The notes: a model not told the origin generated them from the letters alone. A stretch of 64,000 nt of DNA from an uncultured Prevotella sp. (GCA_945875635.1 CAMCLD010000004.1:58976-122975), one strand, 5' to 3'. Shown: positions 44,949 through 55,092, numbered from the stretch's first letter. A program made the numbers and translations.

Positions 44949-46340
44949 TTACCCAAACAAAAGTCTCAAAGCTTCCTCAACTTTTCTTACTGGTTTAATC
45001 TCAATGTTGTACTTGAACGTATCAAGACCTTGAATATTGTATTTGGGAATAATGATATTTTTAAATCCAAGTCTGGCTGCCTCACTGATACGCTGTTCTA
45101 TTCTGCTTACGGGTCTCACTTCGCCACTTAGTCCCACTTCGCCTGTCATGCACCATCCACTTTCAATAGGTGTATCAACATTACTTGAAAGGACTGAGGC
45201 TATCACACTGAGATCCATTGCCATATCTGTAACCCTTAATCCTCCTGCTATATTGATGAATACATCTTTCTGGATAAGCTTAAAGCCGACACGTTTCTCC
45301 AATACGGCAAGCAACATGTTTAAGCGACGCTGGTCAAAACCTGTTGCACTACGCTGGGGCGTACCGTAGGCAGCTGTTGAGACAAGAGCCTGCGTTTCAA
45401 CAAGGAATGGTCTCACGCCCTCGATTGCAGAACTGATGGCAACACCCGACAAGCCTTCATGGTCTTGAGTCAACAGTAGTTCTGACGGATTGGCTACCTG
45501 CCGCAATCCATCCTGTCTCATCTCATAGATGCCAAGCTCCGACGTGGAACCGAAGCGGTTTTTTATGCTTCTAAGAATACGATAGGTATAATGTTGGTCT
45601 CCTTCAAACTGAATAACGGTATCTACAATGTGTTCAAGGACCTTAGGTCCAGCTATGGTTCCTTCCTTGTTTATATGTCCTATCAGTATTACAGGAACGC
45701 CACTCGACTTGGCAAAGCGTAACAATGCCGATGCACACTCCCTTATCTGTGAGATACTTCCAGCACTACTCTCAACACTTTCCGTAAAGATTGTCTGTAT
45801 AGAATCAACCACCATCATGTCTGGTGCCACTTCCGATGCAACGGAGAATATCTTCTCCAGCGATGTCTCTGTCAAGACAAGCACGTTATCAGAGAGCTGG
45901 GGACGTATTCGCTCTGCCCTCATCTTTAGCTGTCGTTCACTCTCCTCGCCACTGACATAAAGGATTGATTTGTCTCGCATGTTAAGAATGGTTTGCAAGG
46001 TAAGAGTGCTCTTGCCTATACCAGGCTCACCACCGAGCAATACGATAGAACCGGGTACAAGTCCTCCACCAAGTACTCTGTTGAGTTCTGAGTCCATCAT
46101 GTCGATGCGGTATTCGCTTCCAGAAGAAATCTCACGAAGCCGCTTGGGACGATTGTCATTGTTTGAAACGACACCTCTTACTCTCGTAGCAGCAGATTTA
46201 GCTGCCATAGTACCACTATCTGCTGAAACACGAATTTCTTTAAACGTGTTCCATTGTCCGCAACCAGGACATTTACCAATCCATTTTGCCGACTCTTGAC
46301 CGCAATTCTCGCACACGAAAGCAATCTTATCCTTTGCCAT
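44949..46340 (-). CDS. radA: DNA repair protein RadA
   Basis: A 463-residue RecA-like branch-migration helicase. It has the N-terminal zinc finger CENCGQESAKWIGKCPGCGQ (residues 10-29), Walker A GGEPGIGKST near 83-92, the RadA-specific KNRFG motif (in SIKNRFGSTSELG), and a C-terminal Lon-protease-like domain with GLSGEVRPV. Length matches the family. It processes recombination intermediates. The gene is the first core gene right of the accessory island and ends 48 nt from the neighbouring orphan gene start, so the island inserted close to its 3' end. Confidence 0.96.
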   Translation of the reverse strand: MAKDKIAFVCENCGQESAKWIGKCPGCGQWNTFKEIRVSADSGTMAAKSAATRVRGVVSNNDNRPKRLREISSGSEYRIDMMDSELNRVLGGGLVPGSIVLLGGEPGIGKSTLTLQTILNMRDKSILYVSGEESERQLKMRAERIRPQLSDNVLVLTETSLEKIFSVASEVAPDMMVVDSIQTIFTESVESSAGSISQIRECASALLRFAKSSGVPVILIGHINKEGTIAGPKVLEHIVDTVIQFEGDQHYTYRILRSIKNRFGSTSELGIYEMRQDGLRQVANPSELLLTQDHEGLSGVAISSAIEGVRPFLVETQALVSTAAYGTPQRSATGFDQRRLNMLLAVLEKRVGFKLIQKDVFINIAGGLRVTDMAMDLSVIASVLSSNVDTPIESGWCMTGEVGLSGEVRPVSRIEQRISEAARLGFKNIIIPKYNIQGLDTFKYNIEIKPVRKVEEALRLLFG

Positions 46341-46371
46341 ATTCTCTCAATATTGAAATATTTTATCTTTA

Positions 46372-46505
46372 GGAGTTAATGAGGAGTTAATGAGGAGTTA
46401 TCGCTCCCGTTGGGAGCTAAGGAGTTAAGATGCCAATACCTTTGAGGGGTATAACTCTTCAATCCCTTCAAACTCTTCAAACCCTTCAAACCTTTCAAAC
46501 CCTTA
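46372..46505. repeat. short tandem repeats and hairpin in the radA upstream gap
   Basis: Within the 281-nt gap upstream of radA: GGAGTTAATGA-type units (46372-46400), a perfect hairpin GCTCCC-GTT-GGGAGC (46403-46417), and about five TTCAAACYC units (46456-46505). It is non-coding and resembles degenerate intergenic repeats. The remaining 46506-46621 is A+T-rich and should hold the promoters of the two divergent genes. Confidence 0.65.
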
Positions 46506-46621
46506 ATTTGCTACAAAGTTAGTAAAAAAACATCGCCTTCGTGCCAATAATAATCATAATATTCAAAAATAGCCTAAATAAAGGATATGTTTTGACGTTA
46601 TTTTATTAATTTTGCATCGTC

Positions 46622-47542
46622 ATGAGAAATAAAATAATAATAGGACTTTGCATTGCAGCTGTTGTATGCTCATGTGGAGAAACGGGCAACAAAGCTGAAG
46701 AAGTGAGAATAGAAAAGGCAAAGGAGCTTGAACAATGGAAAGCTGCTCTGCGTGTGGGTGTGACACCTACAATGGACTGCCTTCCTGTTTTCATTGTCAA
46801 AGACAGTGTGCCATACGATACCACAAGACTCGACTTAAGGTTAAGGATTTACAACTCGCATCTCGACTGTGACACGGCACTCGCCAGAGGAGGCGTAAAG
46901 GGAAGTGCAACGGAACTTGTAAGAGCCGAAAGACTGCAACGCACGGGAACAGCCCTCACCTACCCCATCTCCACTGACTTAAGATGGAGACTTGTAGCCA
47001 ACAAGAAGGCTAGGCTGAAAGACATCTCGCAGTTCAGCGACAAGATGATAGCCATGACAAGATTCAGCATGACAGACTTCCTTACAGAGGAAGTGAAAGC
47101 AAAAGCAAAGCTTAAATATCCACTCTATAAGGTTCAGGTCAATGATGTCATAACAAGGCTGGGAATGATTCTTGGCAACGAGATGGATGCTGCCTGGATG
47201 ACAGAGCCACAAGCCACAATAGCTTTATCTCAGGGACACGACATTGTGGAAGGATGCCCGATTGACAGCCTCGCCATGGGTGTCATTGCTTTCAGGCATG
47301 CCGACATGACGACAGAAAGAGACGAAGAACAGATAGATGAGTTTATAAAAGCATACGACAAGGCTTGCACACTCATAGAAAAGAATGGTATAGCCCACTA
47401 TTCAGACATTATAAGAAAATATATGGGTGTTACCCAGAACATAATAGGCAAACTTCCAAGACAGAAATACGACAAGGCGCACTCTCCGTATCCCGCCGAT
47501 TTGGAAGCAGCACGCCGCCGACTGATTAAGACAAAGAAATAA
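46622..47542 (+). CDS. periplasmic solute-binding lipoprotein (SsuA/TauA/ThiY-like fold)
   Basis: A 306-residue exported lipoprotein: signal with two candidate lipid cysteines, Cys16 and Cys18 (AAVVCSCGET). The mature part reads like the two-lobed substrate-binding proteins of the NMT1/SsuA type: WKAALRVGVTPTMDCLPVFI at the start and GMILGNEMDAAWMTEPQATI in the second lobe, with the usual switch to a helix-rich end. No ABC permease or ATPase gene is adjacent. Instead it overlaps a large TPR gene (TAATG). It may serve as a sensor or an orphan binding protein; the ligand is unknown. Confidence 0.75.
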   Translation: MRNKIIIGLCIAAVVCSCGETGNKAEEVRIEKAKELEQWKAALRVGVTPTMDCLPVFIVKDSVPYDTTRLDLRLRIYNSHLDCDTALARGGVKGSATELVRAERLQRTGTALTYPISTDLRWRLVANKKARLKDISQFSDKMIAMTRFSMTDFLTEEVKAKAKLKYPLYKVQVNDVITRLGMILGNEMDAAWMTEPQATIALSQGHDIVEGCPIDSLAMGVIAFRHADMTTERDEEQIDEFIKAYDKACTLIEKNGIAHYSDIIRKYMGVTQNIIGKLPRQKYDKAHSPYPADLEAARRRLIKTKK

Positions 47543-49731
47543 TGGCTGAAGTATTGAATAAAATCGACACCATATTATATAATATTGTATCACGCCACAC
47601 ACTCGGCGCGGCAATAGATGGAATGAAGAGCATGGCTACTGACTTCAGAGATTTCTACCCATACGATGACATGGATAGAATAGAGAAGGACTATGGCACC
47701 ATGCTGAGATTCATACACACTGGGTACAGAGACCGAAACATGGAAGAACAATACCATGATTTGTTGAGAAGGCTCTACACGACAGTGGCAGACATGGAAA
47801 CAAGATGGAGACAGAAAACACTTGTCTATTATGTTGCGGCGGTAAAGACTGCCGGAAATACCGGAAGCTCACTCGACTTGATAAAGAGTGTGTTGGAAAG
47901 ACACATGGCTGACCTTGCCATTTCCGCACTCAACATCAGCGGTAACAAACAAGAGGAAAACGAAAGACACTTTGTTTTCATGAACAAACTGTTCTGCCAT
48001 ATATGGACATCACTGCAATGGAACAAGGGTGAGATGGAGTTCTACACAACTCTCCTTACATCGGGACTTATAACAATTGATGATGCCGTAATCATTACTG
48101 CAGCCATCAACACGGGACTCATCAACCAGTGGGACCCAAGGAAACTGCAGACATTGATAAATGTATATACAGGATGTTCGGACGAGAGAATAAAGCAAAG
48201 AGCTCTCACAGGCATAGCCTATGGAACATGTCAGGACATGTCACTTTTCACTGATGTCTGCGACACACTGGAAGGACTGTTGCAAAACGAAGAAGTAAGA
48301 AAAGAACTGCTTGAACTACAGGAACAGACTTTCCTGTGCATCGATGCAGAAAAAGACCACAGAACCATTCAGAAAGACGTATTACCCAATATTGTCAAGA
48401 ACAACAATCTGAAAATAACAGAATTCGGCATCGTTGAGAAAGACGAGGACATAATGCGCGACATACTGCATCCGGAGGCAGAAGACAAGAGACAGGAAGA
48501 GATAGAGAAAGGCATCAAGAAGATTATGGACATGCAGCAATCCGGTTCAGACATCTTTTACGGCGGATTCTCTAAAATGAAGTCTTTCCCCTTCTTCTCA
48601 ACCATGTCCAACTGGTTCTGCCTTTATTCTCAGGAACACCCAGCCTTGAAAGAGCAGAAAGAAAGCGAAGAGTTCAGAAGGATTAACGATTCCATACTCA
48701 AAGCCGGTCATTTCTGTGACTCCGACAAGTATTCCTTTGCATTCGTCGTCTCGGAATGGATAAAAAAACTGCCGAAACAGGTACTTGAAGCCATGACAGC
48801 AGAACAGGCGGCAATGGCGGAGATGCAGAAAAACGACAACAATGGAAGTGCAACCATTGTCAGAAGACTATACCTGCAGGATATATACAGATTCTATAAG
48901 GTTTCTCCAATGAAAGACGACATGCGCAATCCTTTTGACTCCGACAAATCCAAAAGGAAAATGTGGTTTTTCTTTATACATCCCTTGTTCTCAAAGCACA
49001 TGGAGAGAGAGAGACTGGAACTTGGAAGATTTCTCGCCAAGAAGAAAAAGTGGACAGAACTGATTGCCCTTATGGAATCGTGCAACTATGGGGATGACAT
49101 AACAGCAATGCAGCTTCACGCATGGGCCTTGCTGAAAGACAGAGACTATCAAAAGGCTGTAAGGCTCTTTGCCAGGACTCTGGAAACCAATCCCGACAAC
49201 GTGATGTCATTGAGAGGATTGGCAAAGGCAAGCATCTATACCGAAGACTACGCAACAGCAGCAACGGCTTATGGAAAGCTGGAAGAGATAAACGAAAACA
49301 GTCTTGCAGCCACTCTAAACTATTGTGTATCACTCATAAAGACAGGCAGGACGGATGAGTCAATGGATGTTCTATTCCGACTTTTGTATGAGAATGGTGA
49401 AGATACACTCGTCAAGCGCATCCTTGCATGGGCACTGCTTACAAAAGGCGACCACGACAAAGCATGGAGATACTATACGGATTTAATTGAATGCGACAAT
49501 CCAAAAGCCGATGACTTTCTCAATGGTGGGTACTGCCAATGGATTAGGAACAATATTGCCGATGCCGTGGAATTGTTCAGAACCTATATGGAAAAATGCG
49601 ACTATACCATCACTCAGGAAAAACTTATAGAGACATTTAACAATGACAGGAACATACTGCATTCCAACGAGATATCAAACACAGACATTCTGGTAATGGC
49701 TGACATGGTGTGCTACTCAAGATTTGTATGA
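47542..49731 (+). CDS. large cytoplasmic TPR protein
   Basis: A 729-residue protein without signal peptide. The N-terminal half is helical and lacks a known motif. The C-terminal part (about 500-700) holds clear TPR units (AWALLKDRDYQKAVRLFART, SLRGLAKASIYTEDYATAAT). The start overlaps the stop of the solute-binding lipoprotein gene, and its end overlaps the next gene by 8 nt, so the three are translationally linked. The pairing of a cytoplasmic scaffold with an exported binding protein is puzzling. I recall similar large TPR proteins in Bacteroidetes without known function. Confidence 0.75.
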   Translation: MAEVLNKIDTILYNIVSRHTLGAAIDGMKSMATDFRDFYPYDDMDRIEKDYGTMLRFIHTGYRDRNMEEQYHDLLRRLYTTVADMETRWRQKTLVYYVAAVKTAGNTGSSLDLIKSVLERHMADLAISALNISGNKQEENERHFVFMNKLFCHIWTSLQWNKGEMEFYTTLLTSGLITIDDAVIITAAINTGLINQWDPRKLQTLINVYTGCSDERIKQRALTGIAYGTCQDMSLFTDVCDTLEGLLQNEEVRKELLELQEQTFLCIDAEKDHRTIQKDVLPNIVKNNNLKITEFGIVEKDEDIMRDILHPEAEDKRQEEIEKGIKKIMDMQQSGSDIFYGGFSKMKSFPFFSTMSNWFCLYSQEHPALKEQKESEEFRRINDSILKAGHFCDSDKYSFAFVVSEWIKKLPKQVLEAMTAEQAAMAEMQKNDNNGSATIVRRLYLQDIYRFYKVSPMKDDMRNPFDSDKSKRKMWFFFIHPLFSKHMERERLELGRFLAKKKKWTELIALMESCNYGDDITAMQLHAWALLKDRDYQKAVRLFARTLETNPDNVMSLRGLAKASIYTEDYATAATAYGKLEEINENSLAATLNYCVSLIKTGRTDESMDVLFRLLYENGEDTLVKRILAWALLTKGDHDKAWRYYTDLIECDNPKADDFLNGGYCQWIRNNIADAVELFRTYMEKCDYTITQEKLIETFNNDRNILHSNEISNTDILVMADMVCYSRFV

Positions 49732-50218
49732 AATCATGATGCCTATGGCTAAATATGCTTATTTCATAATCATTATAACCATATACCTGAGCCAAAGCGT
49801 CAAAGCTCAGGTAAGAGGAGTGATTATAAGCATAGACGATGGACTGCCTGTAAGAGATGTCAACATCTTCACTGACAACGGCAAGAAATATACAACTAAC
49901 TGGATGGGTGAATTCTACATATATACAGATTTCAAGAGTGCCACCATTTCTCACGGAAAATACCTGTCCATAACTTTGACGAAAGAGGAAATGAACGATA
50001 CCATAAGACTACTGCCAAGACTCACCACCATTGGCGAGGTAGTAGTATGGGGCAAGCGACCCTTCGTTAGAGACAAGATAAAAAGCTGGACTAAGGATGC
50101 GAAAGACTACGGCACACATCCATCAGGAATATCATTTAATTTATTTGACTTGTTCAGGAAAAAGCCTCTGAACAAAGAAGAAAGGGAGAAACATGATTAC
50201 ATTATCAAAAATTATTAA
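49724..50218 (+). CDS. small secreted protein with carboxypeptidase-regulatory-like beta domain
   Basis: Up to 164 residues. The most natural signal peptide starts at the Met at 49745 (MAKYAYFIIIITIYLSQSVKAQ, two segments), cleaved before Q; the frame opens at 49724, inside the end of the TPR gene. The next 75 residues (VRGVIISIDDGLPVRDVNIF, NGKKYTTNWMGEFYIYT) match the CarboxypepD_reg/CNA-B-like beta sandwich common in Bacteroidetes outer-membrane proteins, here without any receptor barrel. A basic helical tail follows (LFRKKPLNKEEREKHDY). It is the third gene of the solute-binding / TPR operon. Role unknown. Confidence 0.7.
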   Translation: MYEIMMPMAKYAYFIIIITIYLSQSVKAQVRGVIISIDDGLPVRDVNIFTDNGKKYTTNWMGEFYIYTDFKSATISHGKYLSITLTKEEMNDTIRLLPRLTTIGEVVVWGKRPFVRDKIKSWTKDAKDYGTHPSGISFNLFDLFRKKPLNKEEREKHDYIIKNY

Positions 50219-50301
50219 TTCAAGTTTCGCCTTAACCCCTTAAACCCATCATCCTTTGTTTTTTTTAACAGAATTATCGTGCATGATATCTGATTTTTTT
50301 G

Positions 50302-50309
50302 TAATTTTG
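50302..50309 (+). promoter_or_regulatory. -7 box upstream of the sigma factor gene
   Basis: TAATTTTG fits TAnnTTTG, 68 nt before the preferred start at 50377. No TTTG lies at normal -33 spacing. Confidence 0.5.
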
Positions 50310-50376
50310 CACTGATTTTGCATAAAATGCAATTAAGAACTTGAATTTCAGAAGTTTATATATTCCAAGGATAATA

Positions 50377-51249
50377 ATGAGACAACTTAAGATTCAGAAA
50401 AGCATCACCAATCGTTCAAGCGAGGCTTTGGACAAGTACCTTGTCGAAATAGGACGAGCTCCACTTATATCCATAGATGAGGAAATAGAACTTGCACAGA
50501 AGATAAAGAAAGGCGGTCCTGAAGGCGAGCGGGCAAAAGACAAACTCGTAACGGCAAACCTTCGCTTTGTGGTGTCTGTGGCAAAACAGTACCAGCATCA
50601 GGGATTGACCCTCACAGACCTTATCGATGAAGGCAACATAGGATTGATAAAGGCAGCTCAGAAGTTTGACGAGACAAGGGGATTCAAGTTCATTTCATAC
50701 GCAGTGTGGTGGATTAGACAGAGTATCCTGCAGGCAATAGCCGAGCAAAGCAGAATAGTTAGGTTGCCACTCAATCAGGTTGGTTCTCTTAACAAGATAA
50801 ACCATGAAATAAACAAGTTCGAGCAGGAGAACCAGAGACATCCTTCCGTGTCAGAACTTGCAGATGCCACGAAAATCGACGAGGAAAAGATTGGTCAGAG
50901 CCTTATGGCAGATGGTCATCACGTGTCTATTGATGCACCTTTCCAAGATGGAGAGGACAACTGCATGCTCGACGTCATGCCAAGTGGTGACGACAGCCGC
51001 ACAGACAAGCAGGTTGACCATGAGAGTATGGCACTTGAACTGAAGTCAGTTCTCAAGAAGGTACTCAAGGAAAGGGAATATACCATAATTTGCCAATGTT
51101 TCGGTATAGACGGACACGAGAAAGGACTTGAGGAGATAGGTGACAAACTTAATCTCACAAGGGAACGCGTACGACAGATTAGAGAAAAGAGCATTGCAAA
51201 ACTCAGGGATTCAGGAAACGCCAAAATACTGATGAAGTATCTCGGCTAA
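50377..51249 (+). CDS. rpoD: RpoD/SigA family sigma-70 factor
   Basis: The preferred start, ATG 50377, gives MRQLKIQKSITNRSSEALDK, matching Bacteroidetes RpoD; the frame is open 12 codons further. The product is 290 residues. Region 1.2 (LDKYLVEIGRAPLIS), region 2 (FKFISYAVWWIRQSILQA), region 3 and region 4 with the helix-turn-helix LTRERVRQIREKSIAKL are all present; region 1.1 is absent, as usual in the phylum. In region 4.1 the usual EKEII-type text is EREYTIICQCFGIDGHEKG, so this could be a second RpoD-like paralogue rather than the sole primary factor. A structured RNA and lon follow. Confidence 0.85.
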   Translation: MRQLKIQKSITNRSSEALDKYLVEIGRAPLISIDEEIELAQKIKKGGPEGERAKDKLVTANLRFVVSVAKQYQHQGLTLTDLIDEGNIGLIKAAQKFDETRGFKFISYAVWWIRQSILQAIAEQSRIVRLPLNQVGSLNKINHEINKFEQENQRHPSVSELADATKIDEEKIGQSLMADGHHVSIDAPFQDGEDNCMLDVMPSGDDSRTDKQVDHESMALELKSVLKKVLKEREYTIICQCFGIDGHEKGLEEIGDKLNLTRERVRQIREKSIAKLRDSGNAKILMKYLG

Positions 51250-51338
51250 TTTTCCTCTGCCAACACACAGGTTTGACATTATCAATATAAGCCGTGGGTA
51301 TGCGGAATCGAAAATAGTATTTGATATTAGATAATCCG

Positions 51339-51421
51339 AAGACCGGAATAAGGTTGGTATGCCACATGATTCTCTCCTACGGAGGAACCTGAAACGCCAC
51401 ACCCCTTGTTCCGGTCTTTTT
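51339..51421 (+). ncRNA. structured RNA or complex terminator between rpoD and lon
   Basis: AAGACCGGAA (51339-51348) pairs with TTCCGGTCTT (51409-51418), extended by AAGG with CCTT, then a T-run. The apical region of about 50 nt is far longer than a normal terminator loop and contains a second hairpin CTCC-TAC-GGAG near 51373-51383 and two GCCAC boxes. It may be the 3' end of a small RNA or of a structured rpoD 3' UTR. No Rfam family could be assigned by eye. Confidence 0.55.
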
Positions 51422-51469
51422 ATTTTAGCAAATGACATACAATTCTTAGGTAATTCAATTGTTTTGTAT

Positions 51470-51477
51470 TAACTTTG
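51470..51477 (+). promoter_or_regulatory. -7 box upstream of lon
   Basis: TAACTTTG 25 nt before the lon start, expected to give a leader of about 20 nt. The -33 element is weak. Confidence 0.55.
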
Positions 51478-51502
51478 CAAACTCTAAGAATAACATTATA
51501 AC

Positions 51503-53965
51503 ATGAACAGAAGAACAAAAACAGGATTTCAGATGATAGCAGACTATGAGGGCGACCTGTCAGCGATGCTTAATCCTAACATAGATACAGAAATACCTAT
51601 TCTGGCAACACGTAACCTTGTGCTGTTTCCAGGAATTATAATGCCGATACTTGTTGGCAGACCAGCAAGTCTGAGACTTCTTGGAGAGATGTCGAAAGAC
51701 GAAAACTCGACTTTCGCCCTGTTCTGCCAGAAAGATGCCGACAACGACAATCCTATGGGTGACGACATTTACGAGACCGGAGTTTATGCAAAAGTACTGA
51801 GAGTGCTTGACATACCAGACAACTCAGGCAACAAGACGGCTCTCGTACAGGGACTGTGCCGATGCAGACTAACATCTATAACGGCTATTGATCCTTACAT
51901 GAGGGGATATGTTGAAGCCATACCGGAAACAGGAATAAAAAAGGGAGACAAAGAATACGACACTGCTTTTGAATATCTTCAGTCTGAGACTCCTACATAC
52001 ATAAAACTCAACGATGAGATTCCTGATGAGTCTATACTGTCGTTCAACAAGATGGGAAACCAGATTATGGCCGTAAACTTCCTATGCGCCAACCTCCCAT
52101 TCACTGTTGAGGACAAGATGGAGCTTCTGAACAAAAACGATGCCAAGAAACGTCTTTTCAAACTGCTGAAAGTTCTTGACAAGGAAGTTCAGCTGCTGAA
52201 ACTAAAAAGGGACATACACATCAAGACACGCGAGGACCTTGACGAACAGCAGAGAGAGTATTTCCTGCAACAGCAGATAAAAAACATTAAAGAGGAACTC
52301 GGAAAAGGAGAAGGCAGCTATGACAAGATAGAGCTTGAAAAAGCTTCCATGGGCAAAATGTGGAGTGAAGAGGTTGACAAGGTCTTCCATAAGGAGCTTG
52401 ACAAACTTGACACCATGAACCCTCACAGTCCTGAATACAGCGTACAGCTGAATTATCTTCAAATGATGACGGAACTGCCGTGGGGAGAATATACGACAGA
52501 CGACCTTGACCTGAAGAGAGCAAGAAAAATGCTTGACAAGAACCACTATGGAATGGAGAAGGTCAAGGAGAGAATACTGGAATATATAGCCGTGCTGAAA
52601 CTCAGAGGCGACCTCAAATCGCCTATCCTCTGTCTTTATGGTCCTCCCGGCGTCGGAAAGACAAGTCTTGGAAAGAGTGTGGCAGAATCCATGCGCAGGA
52701 AATATGTCAGGATGTCACTCGGCGGTGTTCATGATGAATCAGAGATAAGAGGACACAGGAGAACATACGTCGGTGCCATGCCTGGAAGAATCATAAGCAG
52801 TCTCCTCAAAGCAGGCTCGTCGAACCCGGTGTTCATTCTTGACGAGATAGACAAGGTTACCCAGAACACTATCAACGGTGATCCGGCATCGGCACTGCTT
52901 GAAGTACTTGACCCGGAACAGAACAACGCATTCCACGACAACTATCTGGACGTTGACTACGACCTTTCCAAAGTGCTGTTCATAGCCACCGCCAACGACA
53001 TAAGCACCATTCCAAGACCACTGCTTGACAGGATGGAGATTATTGAGGTAAGCGGATATATCACAGAGGAGAAGATAGAGATTGCGAAAAGGCATCTGCT
53101 TCCTAAGGAGTTGAAAGAGAACGGACTGAAAGAGCATAATCCAAAAATTAAATTCAGCAAACAAACTCTGGAAAGGATTATTGAACAATATACCCGTGAG
53201 AGTGGTGTCAGACAGCTGGAAAAGCAGATAAACAAGGCTATGAGGAAAATGGCTTTGAAAATTGCGACAGATGGCGTGTTGGAATATACTACAGTAGCAC
53301 CAGCTGACTTGGAGAACCTTTTAGGAAAAGCACCATATTACAGAGACATCTATCAAGGAAACAGCTATGCCGGCGTGGTAACTGGTCTTGCATGGACAAG
53401 TGTTGGCGGAGAGATTTTGTTCATTGAGACTTCCCTGAGCAAGGGAAAGAACGGCAAGCTGACACTTACCGGCAATCTCGGAAACGTAATGAAGGAGTCA
53501 GCCGTCATAGCTCTCGAGTACGTAAAGGCACATGCCGACAAACTCGATGTTGACTACAGGGTGTTCGACACTTGGAATGTACACATACATGTGCCAGAAG
53601 GTGCAACACCAAAAGATGGCCCTTCAGCCGGAATAACCATAGCTACAAGCATTGCCTCTGCCCTAACCCAGCGCAAAGTCAGAAAGAACACAGCCATGAC
53701 AGGAGAAATAACCCTCAGGGGAAGGGTCTTGCCTGTCGGTGGCATCAAGGAGAAGATTCTTGCAGCCAAGAGAGCTGGCATAACAGACATCGTCATCTGC
53801 AAGGAAAACAAGAAGGATATTGAGGAAATACCAACTCAATATGTCAACGGCGTGGAGTTCCATTACGTTGAAAACATTCAGGACGTATGGGATTTCGCCT
53901 TGACAGACGAGAAAGTGGAGAATGCGGTAAATATCACCTATAACGAAGAAAGCGAAGACAAATAA
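51503..53965 (+). CDS. lon: ATP-dependent Lon protease
   Basis: An 820-residue AAA+ serine protease. The N-terminal substrate-binding LON domain (about 30-240) includes [21 protein letters not shown] coiled region follows, then the ATPase with GPPGVGKT near 376-383 and FILDEIDK. The C-terminal peptidase has the Ser708/Lys749 dyad in KDGPSAGIT and GGIKEKIL. It degrades misfolded and regulatory proteins. It overlaps tgt by the TAATG junction, so lon-tgt is one transcript. Length and all motifs are complete. Confidence 0.97.
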   Translation: MNRRTKTGFQMIADYEGDLSAMLNPNIDTEIPILATRNLVLFPGIIMPILVGRPASLRLLGEMSKDENSTFALFCQKDADNDNPMGDDIYETGVYAKVLRVLDIPDNSGNKTALVQGLCRCRLTSITAIDPYMRGYVEAIPETGIKKGDKEYDTAFEYLQSETPTYIKLNDEIPDESILSFNKMGNQIMAVNFLCANLPFTVEDKMELLNKNDAKKRLFKLLKVLDKEVQLLKLKRDIHIKTREDLDEQQREYFLQQQIKNIKEELGKGEGSYDKIELEKASMGKMWSEEVDKVFHKELDKLDTMNPHSPEYSVQLNYLQMMTELPWGEYTTDDLDLKRARKMLDKNHYGMEKVKERILEYIAVLKLRGDLKSPILCLYGPPGVGKTSLGKSVAESMRRKYVRMSLGGVHDESEIRGHRRTYVGAMPGRIISSLLKAGSSNPVFILDEIDKVTQNTINGDPASALLEVLDPEQNNAFHDNYLDVDYDLSKVLFIATANDISTIPRPLLDRMEIIEVSGYITEEKIEIAKRHLLPKELKENGLKEHNPKIKFSKQTLERIIEQYTRESGVRQLEKQINKAMRKMALKIATDGVLEYTTVAPADLENLLGKAPYYRDIYQGNSYAGVVTGLAWTSVGGEILFIETSLSKGKNGKLTLTGNLGNVMKESAVIALEYVKAHADKLDVDYRVFDTWNVHIHVPEGATPKDGPSAGITIATSIASALTQRKVRKNTAMTGEITLRGRVLPVGGIKEKILAAKRAGITDIVICKENKKDIEEIPTQYVNGVEFHYVENIQDVWDFALTDEKVENAVNITYNEESEDK

Positions 53966-55092
53966 TGGAGTTCCTACTACAGCATACAGACAACGGAAGT
54001 GATGCACGTGCTGGACTGATAACAACAGCCCATGGGCAGATTAAGACTCCTATCTTTATGCCCGTGGGTACATGCGCATCTGTTAAAGGTGTTCACATCA
54101 GCGAGTTGCACGAACAGATTAAAGCGCAGATTATACTTGGAAACACCTATCATCTATATCTTCGTCCAGGACTTGATGTCTTGAAAGCAGCAGGTGGACT
54201 ACATAAATTCAACGGATGGGACAAGCCTATCCTTACTGATTCCGGCGGTTTTCAGGTGTTCTCACTTACAGGTATAAGGAAGCTGAAAGAAGAAGGATGC
54301 GAGTTCCGTTCCCACATTGACGGCTCAAGACATTTCTTCACTCCAGAGAATGTAATAGATACAGAAAGGACTATCGGTGCCGACATCATAATGGCATTCG
54401 ATGAGTGCCCGCCAGGAGAAAGCGATTATCAATATGCGGCTAACAGTCTTAGACTCACACAAAGATGGCTTGACAGGTGCATTAAGAGAATGGATGAAAC
54501 GGAACCTTGTTACGGCTACGAGCAAACACTCTTCCCTATCGTGCAGGGATGCACATATAAAGATTTGCGCATTGATGCCGCCAAACATGTGGCAGACAAG
54601 GGCGCAGACGGAAACGCCATTGGCGGACTTGCCGTAGGCGAGCCTACAGAAGTGATGTACGAAATGATAGAGATTGTAAACGGAATCCTGCCAAAGGACA
54701 AGCCAAGATACCTGATGGGCGTGGGCACTCCGCAAAATATACTTGAAGCAATAGAAAGAGGTGTTGACATGTTCGACTGTGTCATGCCTACACGCAACGG
54801 AAGAAACGCCATGCTCTTTACTTATGAGGGAACGATGAACATGAGGAACAAGAAATGGGAAATGGACTTCTCCCCTATCGACCCTGATGGATGCCACGTT
54901 GACAGATTTTATACAAAAGCATATCTACACCATCTGTTCAAAGCACAGGAACTGCTTGCCATGCAGATTGCCAGCATTCATAATCTCGCCTTCTATCTTC
55001 GACTCGTAACAGATGCAAGAGAGCATATAATACAAGGCGACTTCACTGTATGGAAACGGTCAATAATCGACCAATTAGGAAGAAGGGTATAA
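53965..55092 (+). CDS. tgt: tRNA-guanine (queuine) transglycosylase
   Basis: A 375-residue TIM-barrel enzyme that exchanges G34 for the queuosine precursor in GUN-anticodon tRNAs. The nucleophile region DSGGFQVFSL and the second catalytic segment FDCVMPTRNGRNA are intact. The C-terminal zinc site is odd: where bacterial enzymes have C-x-C-x-x-C, this one reads DPDGCHVDRFYTKAY, keeping one of three cysteines; the distal His remains in IASIHN. This could be a lineage-specific site or zinc loss. It overlaps the lon stop and is followed 7 nt later by the LptF/G gene. Confidence 0.94.
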   Translation: MEFLLQHTDNGSDARAGLITTAHGQIKTPIFMPVGTCASVKGVHISELHEQIKAQIILGNTYHLYLRPGLDVLKAAGGLHKFNGWDKPILTDSGGFQVFSLTGIRKLKEEGCEFRSHIDGSRHFFTPENVIDTERTIGADIIMAFDECPPGESDYQYAANSLRLTQRWLDRCIKRMDETEPCYGYEQTLFPIVQGCTYKDLRIDAAKHVADKGADGNAIGGLAVGEPTEVMYEMIEIVNGILPKDKPRYLMGVGTPQNILEAIERGVDMFDCVMPTRNGRNAMLFTYEGTMNMRNKKWEMDFSPIDPDGCHVDRFYTKAYLHHLFKAQELLAMQIASIHNLAFYLRLVTDAREHIIQGDFTVWKRSIIDQLGRRV

